Assembly (NCBI GenBank): GCA_963817885.1
Contig: CAWFQE010000012.1
Span: 558,001 to 622,000 of the forward strand
From: CAVOHU01 sp963817885
GTDB lineage: Bacteria > Acidobacteriota > Vicinamibacteria > Vicinamibacterales > JAKQTR01
Length of the DNA: 64,000 bases
Direction: 5' to 3'
Shown here: positions 27,934 to 38,440 of the stretch, piece after piece
Numbering within the stretch: position 1 is the stretch's first letter
Layout of the letters: every line of letters begins with the position of its first letter
Made by a program: the position numbers and the translations under genes
Notes under the pieces: generated by a model
Told to the model about the DNA's origin: nothing
The model's database searches: none
What the model saw: only the letters and a program-made list of their open reading frames with translations

Positions 27934-28440
27934 ATGCCCCTTCCAGAGACGACGACAGGGATCCGACGTGCAGTCGTGTGGTGCGCCGTGGTGGTGTTGT
28001 GCGGCATGCACCTGGCCTTCGTCTACTTTGTCGCGTCCAGCCACGACCCATTGAGACCTGGTATCGCGCAGGCAAAGAAGTGCGCGATTGCCGATTGTCC
28101 ACGGACCGACACGGAAGCGGAGTGGATTCGCACCTCGCCTGATCCGAACGGCACCAACCGGATCAAGCTCTACTTCTGCCCGACTCATCGCGGCATGTAC
28201 GCCTGGACCACGATGAGCATGGGCCAGGATGCGTCGGACTTCGGAGATTTCCTGTTCAAAGCCGTGTTGTTTGTCCTCTTCGCGGGCCTGATCCTGACCG
28301 GTACGGCCTCTCCATCGGTGGCGATGCTCGAGAGATTGCATCCTCGAAGTGTGGAGGAGCGACAGCGAGGTCTGAGTCGCGGCGGTAAGAGTGTCGTCGT
28401 CCTTTCGAGCATCGCGGTCATCCTGGGTCTCTTGACCTGA
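27934..28440 (+). CDS. Hypothetical membrane protein with Cys pairs
   Basis: I do not recognise this family. The ATG at 27934 has GGAGG 10 bases upstream and gives 168 residues. There is an N-terminal membrane helix (about 11-33), then a soluble loop of about 75 residues with Cys in KKCAIADCPRTD and FCPTHRGMY (three Cys and a His, a possible metal knuckle). A second helix follows (DFLFKAVLFVLFAGLILTG) and a third (SVVVLSSIAVILGLL) at the very end. An earlier in-frame start at 27718 would prepend non-hydrophobic Cys-rich sequence lacking a ribosome site. It is transcribed away from the sdhACDB operon. Confidence 0.55.
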   Translation: MPLPETTTGIRRAVVWCAVVVLCGMHLAFVYFVASSHDPLRPGIAQAKKCAIADCPRTDTEAEWIRTSPDPNGTNRIKLYFCPTHRGMYAWTTMSMGQDASDFGDFLFKAVLFVLFAGLILTGTASPSVAMLERLHPRSVEERQRGLSRGGKSVVVLSSIAVILGLLT

Positions 28441-28666
28441 CCCGGACAAGAACGCCGGCGGCGGCCAACAGGTTCCAGGCCGGCGGATGAACATCAGGCA
28501 CGCGTCTCCCACGGAACCATTGACGCGCCACGTGGCGTTCACGGCAGCGCCGATGTATGCTTCGCTCCTCCCGGGCTGCTCGTGTCCGACGGATTTGTCC
28601 GGGCATGCGCTCGTCGGGGAAGCCACTGTCTGTTTGGGGCCCATCGCGCTCGCTGGAGGAGACACC

Positions 28667-30517
28667 GTGACCACACCAGAGGATTCGATCGACACCACGC
28701 CCGAGGGCTCGGAGCCCGTCGCAGACGCCCCGGGAATGCCCGCAGGCGTGGACCGCCGGACGTTCATGATCATGTCGCTTGCGGCCACCGCCGCCACCAC
28801 GATTGGCGTCGATCCGGCGCGTGCCCAGGGGGCCGCACCAGCGAGTGCAGGCCGCGGGCAGGCCGCCCAGCAGCCGCCGCCACCGCCCGTGCCGCTCGGC
28901 AACGGCGAGGAGCCGGCGCTGCAGTTCCAGCCGTATCCCGGCGGCACCGGGGCGCTGATGGAGAAGCTGGCTCGCGAGCGCGGCCGCGCGGCGTTCGACC
29001 GAACGGTCTTCACCGTTGAGCCGTGGAAGGGAACCGTCCCGGCGTCGGCCGACGAGATCGCGTTTCTTCCCGCTCACCGGCTCTCCGCCCTCATCAAGGA
29101 GCGGAAGATCTCATCGACACAGCTGACCGACATCTACCTCACGCGCCTCAAGCGCCTCAACCCGACGCTGCTGTGCGCTGTCACGATCATGGAGGAGCAG
29201 GCGCGGGCGGAAGCGGCCAAGGCTGATGCCGAGATCAAGGCCGGCAAGTACCGCGGCCCGCTCCACGGCCTGCCCTGGGGCGTGAAGGACCTCTTCGCGA
29301 CCAAGGGCGTGCCGACAACCTGGGGCGCCGCGGACTTCGAGAACCGCATCATCGACGAAGACGCCGAGGTGATCGTGCGGCTGCGGGAGGCCGGCGCGAT
29401 CCTGATCGCCAAGCTCGCGACGGGGCTCTTCGCGCAGAACGACCAGTGGTTCCGCGGGCGCACCAACAACCCCTGGAACCCGGTGCAGGGATCGAGCGGC
29501 TCGTCGGCAGGCCCGGCGTCAGCGACCGCGGCCGGCTGCGTCGCGTTTTCGATCGGCACCGAAACCCAGGGCTCCATCGTCTCGCCGTCACTCCGTTGCG
29601 GGGTGAGCGCGCTGCGTCCGACCTTCGGCCGCGTGAGCCGCGTCGGCGCCATGACCCTCGCCTGGTCGATGGACCGCGTCGGGCCGATCTGCCGGACGGT
29701 CGAAGACTGCGCGATGGTGTTCAATGCCATCCACGGCGTGGACGAGAAGGACCCGTCGACTGTGACGACGCCGTTCCAGTTCAACCGCAACATCGTGCTG
29801 GCGTCGCTGCGCATCGGCGTCGACCCGAACGCGCCGAAGGAACTGGTGGCCACGCTGCAGGCGCTTGGCGTGAAGTTCAAGGAAGTGGGGCCGCGGCCAA
29901 CGGTTGCGGGGATTGGCGGGGGAGCGCTCGGCGTCGAGGGCGCGGCCGCGTTCGATGAGTACGTGCAGCGGAAGGCGAAAGAGACCGGGCTGGATCTGGC
30001 GAACCTGCCCGAACCGGCGGGCCGGGGCGAAGGCGGGCGTGGAGCTGGCGGTGAAGGCGCGCCTGGCGGCGGGCGCGGCGGAGAGGCCGGAGGCGGGAGG
30101 GGCCCGGGAGGGCCGCCGGCCAACCCGATGGCCCCCGCGGACTGGAACCCGCGGTTCGTCAACGGCCGCAGGACGCGTGGATTCGATTACGTGCAGAGCC
30201 AGCGGCGCCGCTACCTGCTCATTACGAAGTGGGCAGAGTACATGAAGGACCTCGACATGTTCATCGGCAATCCGTCGGCCGATGTCGGGGCCAACGCGCA
30301 GACCGGGCACCCGTGCGTGGTCGTGCCGTACAAGTTCGACGTGCCGCAGCAGGGTGGCGGGCGCGGCGGCCCGTCAGCGCCGCCACCGCTCGAGCTCAAG
30401 GCACAGCCCATCTGCGCGGTGATCGTGGGTAGCCTGTTCGCAGACGACAAGATCCTCGCGCTGGCGCACCAGCTGCAAGTGCACGGTGACGTGTATCTGA
30501 AGCACCCCGCGCTGTAG
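28667..30517 (+). CDS. Tat-exported amidase-signature hydrolase
   Basis: 616 residues from GTG 28667, which has GGAGGA 6 bases upstream. A twin-arginine signal (DRRTFMIMSLAATAATTIG) near residue 30 directs it across the inner membrane folded. The amidase-signature catalytic triad is visible: Lys in PWGVKDLFATKG, the cis-Ser in GSSGSSAGPASA and nucleophile Ser in GTETQGSIVSP. It hydrolyses an amide bond, but the substrate is unknown. A Gly/Arg/Pro-rich low-complexity insert of about 40 residues lies near residues 450-490 (30018-30130), and a second short Gly-Gly run at about 30350. It is convergent with an M20 hydrolase gene. Confidence 0.88.
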   Translation: MTTPEDSIDTTPEGSEPVADAPGMPAGVDRRTFMIMSLAATAATTIGVDPARAQGAAPASAGRGQAAQQPPPPPVPLGNGEEPALQFQPYPGGTGALMEKLARERGRAAFDRTVFTVEPWKGTVPASADEIAFLPAHRLSALIKERKISSTQLTDIYLTRLKRLNPTLLCAVTIMEEQARAEAAKADAEIKAGKYRGPLHGLPWGVKDLFATKGVPTTWGAADFENRIIDEDAEVIVRLREAGAILIAKLATGLFAQNDQWFRGRTNNPWNPVQGSSGSSAGPASATAAGCVAFSIGTETQGSIVSPSLRCGVSALRPTFGRVSRVGAMTLAWSMDRVGPICRTVEDCAMVFNAIHGVDEKDPSTVTTPFQFNRNIVLASLRIGVDPNAPKELVATLQALGVKFKEVGPRPTVAGIGGGALGVEGAAAFDEYVQRKAKETGLDLANLPEPAGRGEGGRGAGGEGAPGGGRGGEAGGGRGPGGPPANPMAPADWNPRFVNGRRTRGFDYVQSQRRRYLLITKWAEYMKDLDMFIGNPSADVGANAQTGHPCVVVPYKFDVPQQGGGRGGPSAPPPLELKAQPICAVIVGSLFADDKILALAHQLQVHGDVYLKHPAL

Positions 30518-30624
30518 GGCGGAGGCTTCAGCCCCGCCGTATGTGCGGGGCCTCGGCCCCGCGCCCGGGTGTCGCGACGCAGAAGCGTCGCGACCGACGG
30601 CGGCCCTGAAGGGCCGCCCTACAG
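30512..30624. repeat. Four-hairpin intergenic cassette between convergent genes
   Basis: Outer ends are an 11-bp inverted repeat, CTGTAGGGCGG. Inside are four palindromes in series: an imperfect GGCGGAGGCTTCAGCCCCGCC (30519-30539), GCGGGGC-CTCG-GCCCCGC (30545-30562), GTCGCGACGC-AGAA-GCGTCGCGAC (30571-30594) and GGCGGCCC-TGAA-GGGCCGCC (30600-30619). It begins within the amidase stop codon and ends 17 bases short of the M20 gene stop. It probably terminates both transcripts. The CTGAAG loop motif is shared with the cassette at 43071. Confidence 0.75.
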
Positions 30625-30640
30625 TCACCGTGCGTGTGCC

Positions 30641-32071
30641 CTACTTCGCGTCCGGCACCTTCGGCACGCCGTAGGTTTTGTCGAGCGCGGCCTGGTACTC
30701 GGAGAAGAGTGCCTTGATGCCGTCGAACTCCTTCTTGACGGCAGCACGATAGTCGGGGCGCGTCGCGAAGTCGAAGAGCAGGGCAGTCATCGCCTGCGCG
30801 TCGACGAGGAAGCCGTGGTGGCCGACTTCGCCGAGGGCGTCGGCTTCCATCTCGTAGGTGTGGCCCGCGCCGGTGGACGAGAACGCGCTGAACCCGAGGC
30901 CCGGGATGGCGCTCGAGACGCTGCCGGTTTCTTCGTACCCCTGCGGCTTTCCCGGCTCGGGCTGGACCTTGGTCGCGCCATACATCTTCATGTAGGCGAA
31001 TCCGACTTCGCCAAGCGTGGCGACCGCGATCCCGTCGCGCGTGCTGCCGTAGTGGTCGATCTTCACCTTTGTCCCGGTCGAGAGCGCGGCGGCCTTCGCG
31101 GCGTTGTCCACGAACTCCCGCACCTGCCGCAGGTAGACTTCGTCCGGATAGCGGATGTAGAAGTCCGCCACGGCGCGGTCGGGCACCACGTTCGGCGCCG
31201 CGCCGCCTTCGACGATGACGCCCTGGATGCGGGCCTCGGGGCGGATGCTGCTGCGGACGCTGTCGATGTTGTCGAACAGGTGAATGACGCCCTCGAGCGC
31301 GTTGCGGCCGTTCCACGACTGCAACTGGTGCGCGGGCGCGCCCGAGAAGGTGTACTTCACGCCGTCGATGTTCATGCAGCAGGTGCCGAACCCGTACGCC
31401 GGCCGCGTGGTGGCGACGCTGGAGTGGCTCCGCACCAGGACGTCTGCGCCCGTGAAGACGCCGGCCTTGAACATGTCGGTCTTGGCGTTCGGCGGCATCA
31501 TTTCTTCGCCGGGCGTGCCGTAGACCACGACGCTGCCCGGCAGTTTCGCCTTCGTCAGGTACTCGGCCATGGCCACGGCGGCGGCAAGCCAATCGGGCCC
31601 TGCGTGCTGTGCTGGTCGCCGTGGAACGCCCGCTCGGTTCCCGCGCAACGCGTCGTATTCGACGATCACCCCGAGCGTGGGCGCGCCGTTGTTGCGGCGG
31701 TAGCGGGCCACAAACGCGGTCTCGAGACCGGCCACTCCCACCTGCACGTCGAACTCGTGCCGCTTCAGGTAGTCGACGAGCTTCGCGACCGATTGCTTCT
31801 CGACGAACCCGACTTCCGGGTGGCGCGTGATGTCGTCACCAAGCGCGAGAAGCTCGGTGTCCATCAACTGCTTCGCGCGCGCCACCACCTGGTCGCGCGC
31901 CGCGTTCGCCGCGGTCAGCGTCGTCACGAGCTTCGGGACGTCGAGCGAGGCCTCCAGGGCCGCCATCTTCTGCAGCACGTCGCGCGCCGCGTCGCGTTCG
32001 GTCGGGGTTTCCTGGGCGAAGGCCGTGGCGGCGACCAGGACGAAGGTCGACAACAGGAACAGGCGCCTCAT
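30641..32071 (-). CDS. M20-family peptidase/amidohydrolase with signal peptide
   Basis: 476 residues from ATG 32071 (GGAGGAGAC directly upstream), opening with a cleavable signal peptide MRRLFLLSTFVLVAATAFAQ. The zinc peptidase fold is seen in ALGDDITRHPEVGF, VIVEYDAL, GTPGEEMMPPNAK (catalytic Glu-Glu) and the dimerisation domain GAPAHQLQSWNGRNAL. It resembles AbgB-like aminobenzoyl-glutamate hydrolases. Residues around 31590-31660 read poorly in this frame; the +1 frame gives ERAFHGDQHSTQGPIGL. Two compensating indels may therefore hide the true metal-binding segment. Confidence 0.82.
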   Translation of the reverse strand: MRRLFLLSTFVLVAATAFAQETPTERDAARDVLQKMAALEASLDVPKLVTTLTAANAARDQVVARAKQLMDTELLALGDDITRHPEVGFVEKQSVAKLVDYLKRHEFDVQVGVAGLETAFVARYRRNNGAPTLGVIVEYDALRGNRAGVPRRPAQHAGPDWLAAAVAMAEYLTKAKLPGSVVVYGTPGEEMMPPNAKTDMFKAGVFTGADVLVRSHSSVATTRPAYGFGTCCMNIDGVKYTFSGAPAHQLQSWNGRNALEGVIHLFDNIDSVRSSIRPEARIQGVIVEGGAAPNVVPDRAVADFYIRYPDEVYLRQVREFVDNAAKAAALSTGTKVKIDHYGSTRDGIAVATLGEVGFAYMKMYGATKVQPEPGKPQGYEETGSVSSAIPGLGFSAFSSTGAGHTYEMEADALGEVGHHGFLVDAQAMTALLFDFATRPDYRAAVKKEFDGIKALFSEYQAALDKTYGVPKVPDAK

Positions 32072-32123
32072 GTCTCCTCCACGGGATCGCGCGGCGCGCC
32101 TCCGCGGATTCGCCCGAAGTGGC

Positions 32124-32882
32124 CTACCGCGCCCCGACGAGCACCGCGCGGAAGTATTCGCGCCGCATGCGCGCGATGTTCGAGATTGGAATCTCCTTCG
32201 GGCACACCGCTTCGCACTCGGCCTCGTTCGAGCAGTTGCCGAAGCCAAGCTCGTCCATGGTGGAAACCATGGCCAGCGCGCGCCGGGTCCGCTCGGCGTG
32301 CCCCTGGGGCAGCAGCGCGAGCTGGGAGATCTTGGCGCTGACAAAGAGCGCCGCCGAGGCGTTCTTGCATGCCGCCACGCAGGCGCCGCACCCGATGCAG
32401 GCCGCGGCGTCCATGGCCAGCTCGGCCTTGTCCTTCGGGATCGGGATCGCGTTGGCGTCGGGCGCGCTGCCGGTGTTCACCGACACGTAGCCGCCGCTGG
32501 CGATGATCGTGTCGAACGCGCGGCGATCGACGATCAGATCCTTCTGGACCGGGAACGGCTTGGCCCGCCACGGTTCGATCGTGATGGTGTCGCCGTTCTT
32601 GAACTTGCGCATGTGGAGCTGGCACACCGTCGATCCGCGGTCGGGGCCGTGCGGCACGCCGTTGACGACCAGGCTGCACATCCCGCAGATGCCTTCGCGG
32701 CAGTCGGAATCGAACGCGATTGGCGGCTCGCCCTTCTTGATCAGCCCCTCGTTGACCACGTCGATCATCTCGAGGAACGACATCTCCGTTGAGATGTCCT
32801 CGGCGGTGTAGGGGACCATCCGTCCCGGATCCGCAGGATTCGTCTGCCGCCAGACGAGAAGCTTCAGGTTCATCGTCTCCAT
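32124..32882 (-). CDS. sdhB: Succinate dehydrogenase iron-sulfur subunit (complex II no. 2, type B)
   Basis: 252 residues. The [2Fe-2S] ligands are in DCREGICGMCSLVVNG plus Cys in TVCQLHMRKF. The [4Fe-4S] site is CIGCGACVAAC and the [3Fe-4S] site is CSNEAECEAVCP. The spacing and the MKFKNGD region fit the type-B enzymes of Bacteroidetes and epsilonproteobacteria. It is 14 bases after sdhA and is the last gene of C-A-B. It is clearly a different lineage from the SdhB at 24007. Confidence 0.92.
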   Translation of the reverse strand: METMNLKLLVWRQTNPADPGRMVPYTAEDISTEMSFLEMIDVVNEGLIKKGEPPIAFDSDCREGICGMCSLVVNGVPHGPDRGSTVCQLHMRKFKNGDTITIEPWRAKPFPVQKDLIVDRRAFDTIIASGGYVSVNTGSAPDANAIPIPKDKAELAMDAAACIGCGACVAACKNASAALFVSAKISQLALLPQGHAERTRRALAMVSTMDELGFGNCSNEAECEAVCPKEIPISNIARMRREYFRAVLVGAR

Positions 32883-32896
32883 GGTGGTCTTCCGCC

Positions 32897-34842
<1,946 letters not shown>

Positions 34843-34846
<4 letters not shown>

Positions 34847-35523
34847 GATCGGCCCCCGAAGAAGAACATGAAGATTGGAATGGACAGGAATCCGCCGCCG
34901 ATGATCACGGCGAGCACTTTGCCGATCGCGAGGATTCGTGGCGTGACCTTGGGATGACTGAGCCCGAGCGATTCGAACGCGCTCGCGAAGCCGTGCCAGA
35001 CGTGGAATCCGATGAGCGCCATGCACGGGACGTAGATGGCGACCCACAGCGGCTGCTTGAAGGCCTGGAGGACCAGCCGATACAGGTCGCGGCCCTCGAC
35101 GCCGTGGATGTCGGTGAGATACCACGGGCCGTACTTGAACGTGGCCACGTGGACCGCGATGAACACGAAGGTCACCGATCCCGTCCAGATCATCGTCGTC
35201 GAAGCCAGCGACTTGCGGCTCGATCCGCCGGCCCAGTGCTTGTTCTGGTAAGCGACCGACCGCGCGCCCCGGTTGGTCCACCACGTCGTCACGGTCTCGA
35301 GGACGTGGATGATGAGCAGGGCGAGCAGGCCAATCTCAGCCGGAACCACGAGCGGGTTCGAGATGAGGAAGTGGGAGTACGCGTTGAAGGTGGCCGGGCC
35401 GAAGTACAGCAGGAGGTTCCCGGCCAGGTGCGTGCACAGGAATCCGACCATGCTCAATCCGGTCAACGCGATGAGGACTTTCGTTGCGACAGTCGAGAAC
35501 AATGAATTCCGAGGCGGTGCCAT
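34843..35523 (-). CDS. sdhC: Succinate dehydrogenase cytochrome b subunit (complex II no. 2, type B)
   Basis: 226 residues with five membrane helices, the single diheme anchor of type-B complex II. His residues in CTHLAGNLLLYFG, LIIHVLETVTTWW, FIAVHVATFKYG and LIGFHVWHGFASAF are well placed for two hemes. The ATG at 35523 (MAPPRNSLFSTVATKVLIA) has GGAG 7-10 bases upstream. It is first gene of C-A-B. Confidence 0.9.
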
Positions 35524-35610
35524 GTCAATCTCCAGCCCGGGGCAGTCAGACGCCCGGCGCGCGAGAGTGGGGGACTCGGCGGGTCTTATGATCGTGGAGT
35601 CCAGCCGTAG

Positions 35611-35639
35611 ATTGTAGTGATCCGTACTCGCGAGAGCAA
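35611..35639 (-). promoter_or_regulatory. Promoter of the sdhCAB operon
   Basis: On the minus strand: TTGCTC (35639-35634), a 17-bp spacer and TACAAT (35616-35611), giving a leader of about 80 bases. It has none of the 15-bp repeats seen at the other complex II promoter, so the two operons are likely controlled differently. Confidence 0.55.
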
Positions 35640-35693
35640 GTTCACTGCTGAGCATCATGGTACTGCTCCCGCGCGTCAATCGTCATCCGGCGC

Positions 35694-36947
35694 CTATCGG
35701 CGCTCGATCGCGGCGATGATCTGACCGAGCAGCGTGTCCAGTTCTTTCGTGCCCTTGATCCATCTCACCACCACCACCAGATCATTCTCCCAGTCCATGT
35801 AGATGATGTTCTGGCCGTTGCCGACGAAGCACACGGCCGACTCCGGAACCGACGGCCACGCGGCCTTTTTCGTGTTCAGGAACCAGTTCATGAAGCCATA
35901 CCCGGCGTTGGCCGTGCCGGGCGTGCGCGCCATCCTGATCCAGGCGTCCGACACGATCTGGCGGTCCCTCCATTTTCCGTTTCTGAGAAACAGGTACCCG
36001 AACCGCGCCATGTCCTGCGCGCTGATGAACATGCCGCCGCCGAAGTGTCCGCCTCCCGACACGGACTGTATGCGCTGCCCGTCCATCTCGACCCACGAGT
36101 TGTCGTATCCGTACCAGCGCCACGTGTTGGACGCGCCGATCGGGTCCATCACTTCCTCCCGAAGCACCACCGGCAGCGGCCGCCGCCACACCTGGAGCGT
36201 CAGCAGCGCCAGCAGGTTCACGCGCGTGTCGTTGTACTTGTAGCGGGTGCCCGGCTCGTACAGTTTTCGATTCGGCCAGTCGGACGGCTTCTGGCCCTCG
36301 GGCCGGTCGGCCCAGTCGGGTTTTCCCCACAGCGTTCCCTGCCAGTCGCTGGTCTGCCGCAACAGGTGATCCCAGGTGATGCTGGCGTTGTGGCCTTCGA
36401 AATATCCTCCGACCGGCATGTAGTCGCTCGCGCGATCGTTGACGTCGTGAATCAGGCCCTTCTGCCAGGCGAGCCCGACGACGGTCGACAGGAAGCTCTT
36501 GGACACGCTGAAGGTCATGTCCACGCGCCTGGTGTCGCCCCATTCCGCGACCACGTAACCCCGCCTGATGACGATCCCGCTGGCCGCGCCCCGTTCTTTC
36601 GCCGGGCCGATCAAGGTGTCGAACGGCTCGCGCGCGCCGTAGGTCAGTGCCAGATCCAGGTTCAGGTCCTTCGGCCCGGGATTCTCGTTCGCCACGGCAT
36701 ATGCCACCGCGGCGTCCAGGCCCGCCGCGTTCATGCCGACCTCGCCCGCGGGCTTGCGTGCCCACTCGAATCGGTCCGGGAAGTACACGGCACCTGGTGC
36801 GGCCTGCGCCGGGGCGGCCGCGGGTTTGACGCTCTTGCGCTGCGGTGCCTGGGCCTGCACACCGGCGACACACGTGACGGCGGCGAACGCCGCGCCAAGA
36901 AACAGTACGGCGGCAGGTCCGATCCGGCGAGGCGGTTGCATCGTCAT
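35694..36947 (-). CDS. Beta-lactamase-fold serine hydrolase (class C/esterase type), exported
   Basis: 417 residues from ATG 36947, with AAGGAG 5 bases upstream. A signal peptide of about 33 residues (AAVLFLGAAFAAVTCVAGVQA) is followed by a Pro/Ala linker. The SxxK nucleophile motif is SVSK in TFSVSKSFLSTVVG, the YxN motif is in RYKYNDTRVN, and a GGGHFGGG segment takes the place of the KTG/HxG triad. Such proteins are periplasmic esterases or peptidases more often than true beta-lactamases. It is transcribed divergently from sucCD. Confidence 0.85.
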   Translation of the reverse strand: MTMQPPRRIGPAAVLFLGAAFAAVTCVAGVQAQAPQRKSVKPAAAPAQAAPGAVYFPDRFEWARKPAGEVGMNAAGLDAAVAYAVANENPGPKDLNLDLALTYGAREPFDTLIGPAKERGAASGIVIRRGYVVAEWGDTRRVDMTFSVSKSFLSTVVGLAWQKGLIHDVNDRASDYMPVGGYFEGHNASITWDHLLRQTSDWQGTLWGKPDWADRPEGQKPSDWPNRKLYEPGTRYKYNDTRVNLLALLTLQVWRRPLPVVLREEVMDPIGASNTWRWYGYDNSWVEMDGQRIQSVSGGGHFGGGMFISAQDMARFGYLFLRNGKWRDRQIVSDAWIRMARTPGTANAGYGFMNWFLNTKKAAWPSVPESAVCFVGNGQNIIYMDWENDLVVVVRWIKGTKELDTLLGQIIAAIERR

Positions 36948-36970
36948 GGCCACTCCTTCGTGTGCCGCAC

Positions 36971-36976
36971 ATTCTA
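36971..36976 (-). promoter_or_regulatory. Possible -10 for the serine hydrolase
   Basis: TAGAAT on the minus strand, 24 bases before the ATG, with TG just upstream but no clear -35. The rest of 36977-37138 shows nothing recognisable. Confidence 0.3.
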
Positions 36977-37138
36977 CACGCTGGGTCCTGAATGGCTCCT
37001 GGCCGCCAGGTCGCCCTGCCTTCGTGCGGAATCCGGCGGCCGAGTGGCCGCCAGGCGGGGGACCTGCCCGCGGTCCGTCAATCGGGTCCGGGAGCACGCT
37101 TCCACTTGCGTCACCGCCGGATTTCGTGGAGCGGCACC

Positions 37139-37168
37139 TTGACGCACACCGCTCTCGCTCGATAGCAT
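37139..37168 (+). promoter_or_regulatory. Promoter of sucCD
   Basis: TTGACG (37139-37144), an 18-bp spacer and TAGCAT (37163-37168). A start near 37175 leaves about 96 bases before the GTG of sucC. Confidence 0.5.
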
Positions 37169-37270
37169 CACGTGTTGGCTTGGTCCCCGAGCGTCGTGGC
37201 GAAGTGGACGGCGGGCCCCTTCGCATGTGCGGCGTGACCTTTCCATAGGGCCCGTCAGACCCGACATCCA

Positions 37271-38431
37271 GTGAAAATCCACGAGTATCAGGCAAAGGCC
37301 GTCATCGCCAAGTACGGCGTGCCGGTGCCGCGCGGCGAAGTCGCGTTCAACGCCGACGAAGCGGTCGCCATCGCGCAGCGCCTCGGGCTTCCGGTCGTCG
37401 TGAAGGCCCAGATTCACGCCGGCGGACGAGGCAAGGGAGGCGGCGTGAAAGTCGCCAAGACCATGGAAGAAGTCAGCAGCCTGGCCTCGGCGATGATCGG
37501 CATGACGCTGGTCACGCATCAGACCGGCCCGGAAGGCAAGGTCGTGCAGCGCGTCCTGGTGGAGCAGGGCCTGCAGATCGCCCGCGAGCTCTATCTCGGC
37601 CTCGTGCTGGATCGCGCCTCGGGACGGCCCGTGGTGATGGCCAGCTCGGCGGGCGGCATGGAGATCGAGAAGGTCGCCGCCGAGACGCCGGAGCTCATCT
37701 TCAAGGAGTACATTCACCCGACGGCGGGGTTCGAGGCGTTCCAGGCCCAGAAGCTGGCGTTCGCCCTCGGCCTGCAGGGGCCGGCGGTGAAACAGGCGGT
37801 CAAGATGATGTTGGCGCTCTACGAGGCCTACAAGGCCACCGACGCCTCGCTCATCGAGATCAACCCGCTCATCGTGACCAAGGAGGGCAACCTCCTCGCG
37901 CTCGACGCCAAGATGAACTTCGACGACAACGCGCTCTACCGGCACCCCGATCTGCGCGAGCTGCGCGACGTGAGCGAGGAAGATCCGCTCGAGGTCGAAG
38001 CGTCGAAGTTCTCGCTGAACTACATCCGGCTCGACGGCACGATTGGCTGCATGGTGAACGGCGCCGGCCTCGCGATGGCGACCATGGACATCATCAAGCT
38101 GGCGGGCGGCGAGCCGGCCAACTTCCTCGACGTGGGCGGCGGCGCCAACGCGGAGCAGATCCGCAACGCGTTCAAGATCCTGATGTCGGACAAGAACGTG
38201 AAGGCCGTGTTCATCAACATCTTCGGCGGCATCCTGCGCTGTGACGTGCTTGCCGAGGGCGTGGTGGCGGCCGTCAAGGAGCTGTCGGTGAAGGTGCCGA
38301 TCGTCATTCGCATGGAAGGCACCAACGTCGACACCGGGAAGAAACTGCTGCGCGAGAGCGGCTTGAATTTCACCACGGCCGACGCCATGGACGAAGGCGC
38401 CAACAAGGTCGTCGCGCTGGCGCGCGGGTAG
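37271..38431 (+). CDS. sucC: Succinate-CoA ligase (ADP/GDP-forming) beta subunit
   Basis: 386 residues. The ATP-grasp N-terminus is MKIHEYQAKAVIAKYGVPVP; VVVKAQIHAGGRGKGGGVK is the nucleotide loop; VLVEQGLQIARELYLG and EINPLIVTKEG follow; NIFGGILRCDV holds the phosphohistidine-interacting helix. It makes succinate plus ATP/GTP from succinyl-CoA, or the reverse. GTG start. sucD follows after 9 bases. Confidence 0.95.
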   Translation: MKIHEYQAKAVIAKYGVPVPRGEVAFNADEAVAIAQRLGLPVVVKAQIHAGGRGKGGGVKVAKTMEEVSSLASAMIGMTLVTHQTGPEGKVVQRVLVEQGLQIARELYLGLVLDRASGRPVVMASSAGGMEIEKVAAETPELIFKEYIHPTAGFEAFQAQKLAFALGLQGPAVKQAVKMMLALYEAYKATDASLIEINPLIVTKEGNLLALDAKMNFDDNALYRHPDLRELRDVSEEDPLEVEASKFSLNYIRLDGTIGCMVNGAGLAMATMDIIKLAGGEPANFLDVGGGANAEQIRNAFKILMSDKNVKAVFINIFGGILRCDVLAEGVVAAVKELSVKVPIVIRMEGTNVDTGKKLLRESGLNFTTADAMDEGANKVVALARG

Positions 38432-38440
38432 GGGGACAAC

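Noticed and set aside
35694..36947. Antibiotic-resistance beta-lactamase
   Set aside because: SxxK and YxN are present, but the third motif is GGGHFGGG and the context is housekeeping, so an esterase or peptidase is likelier.
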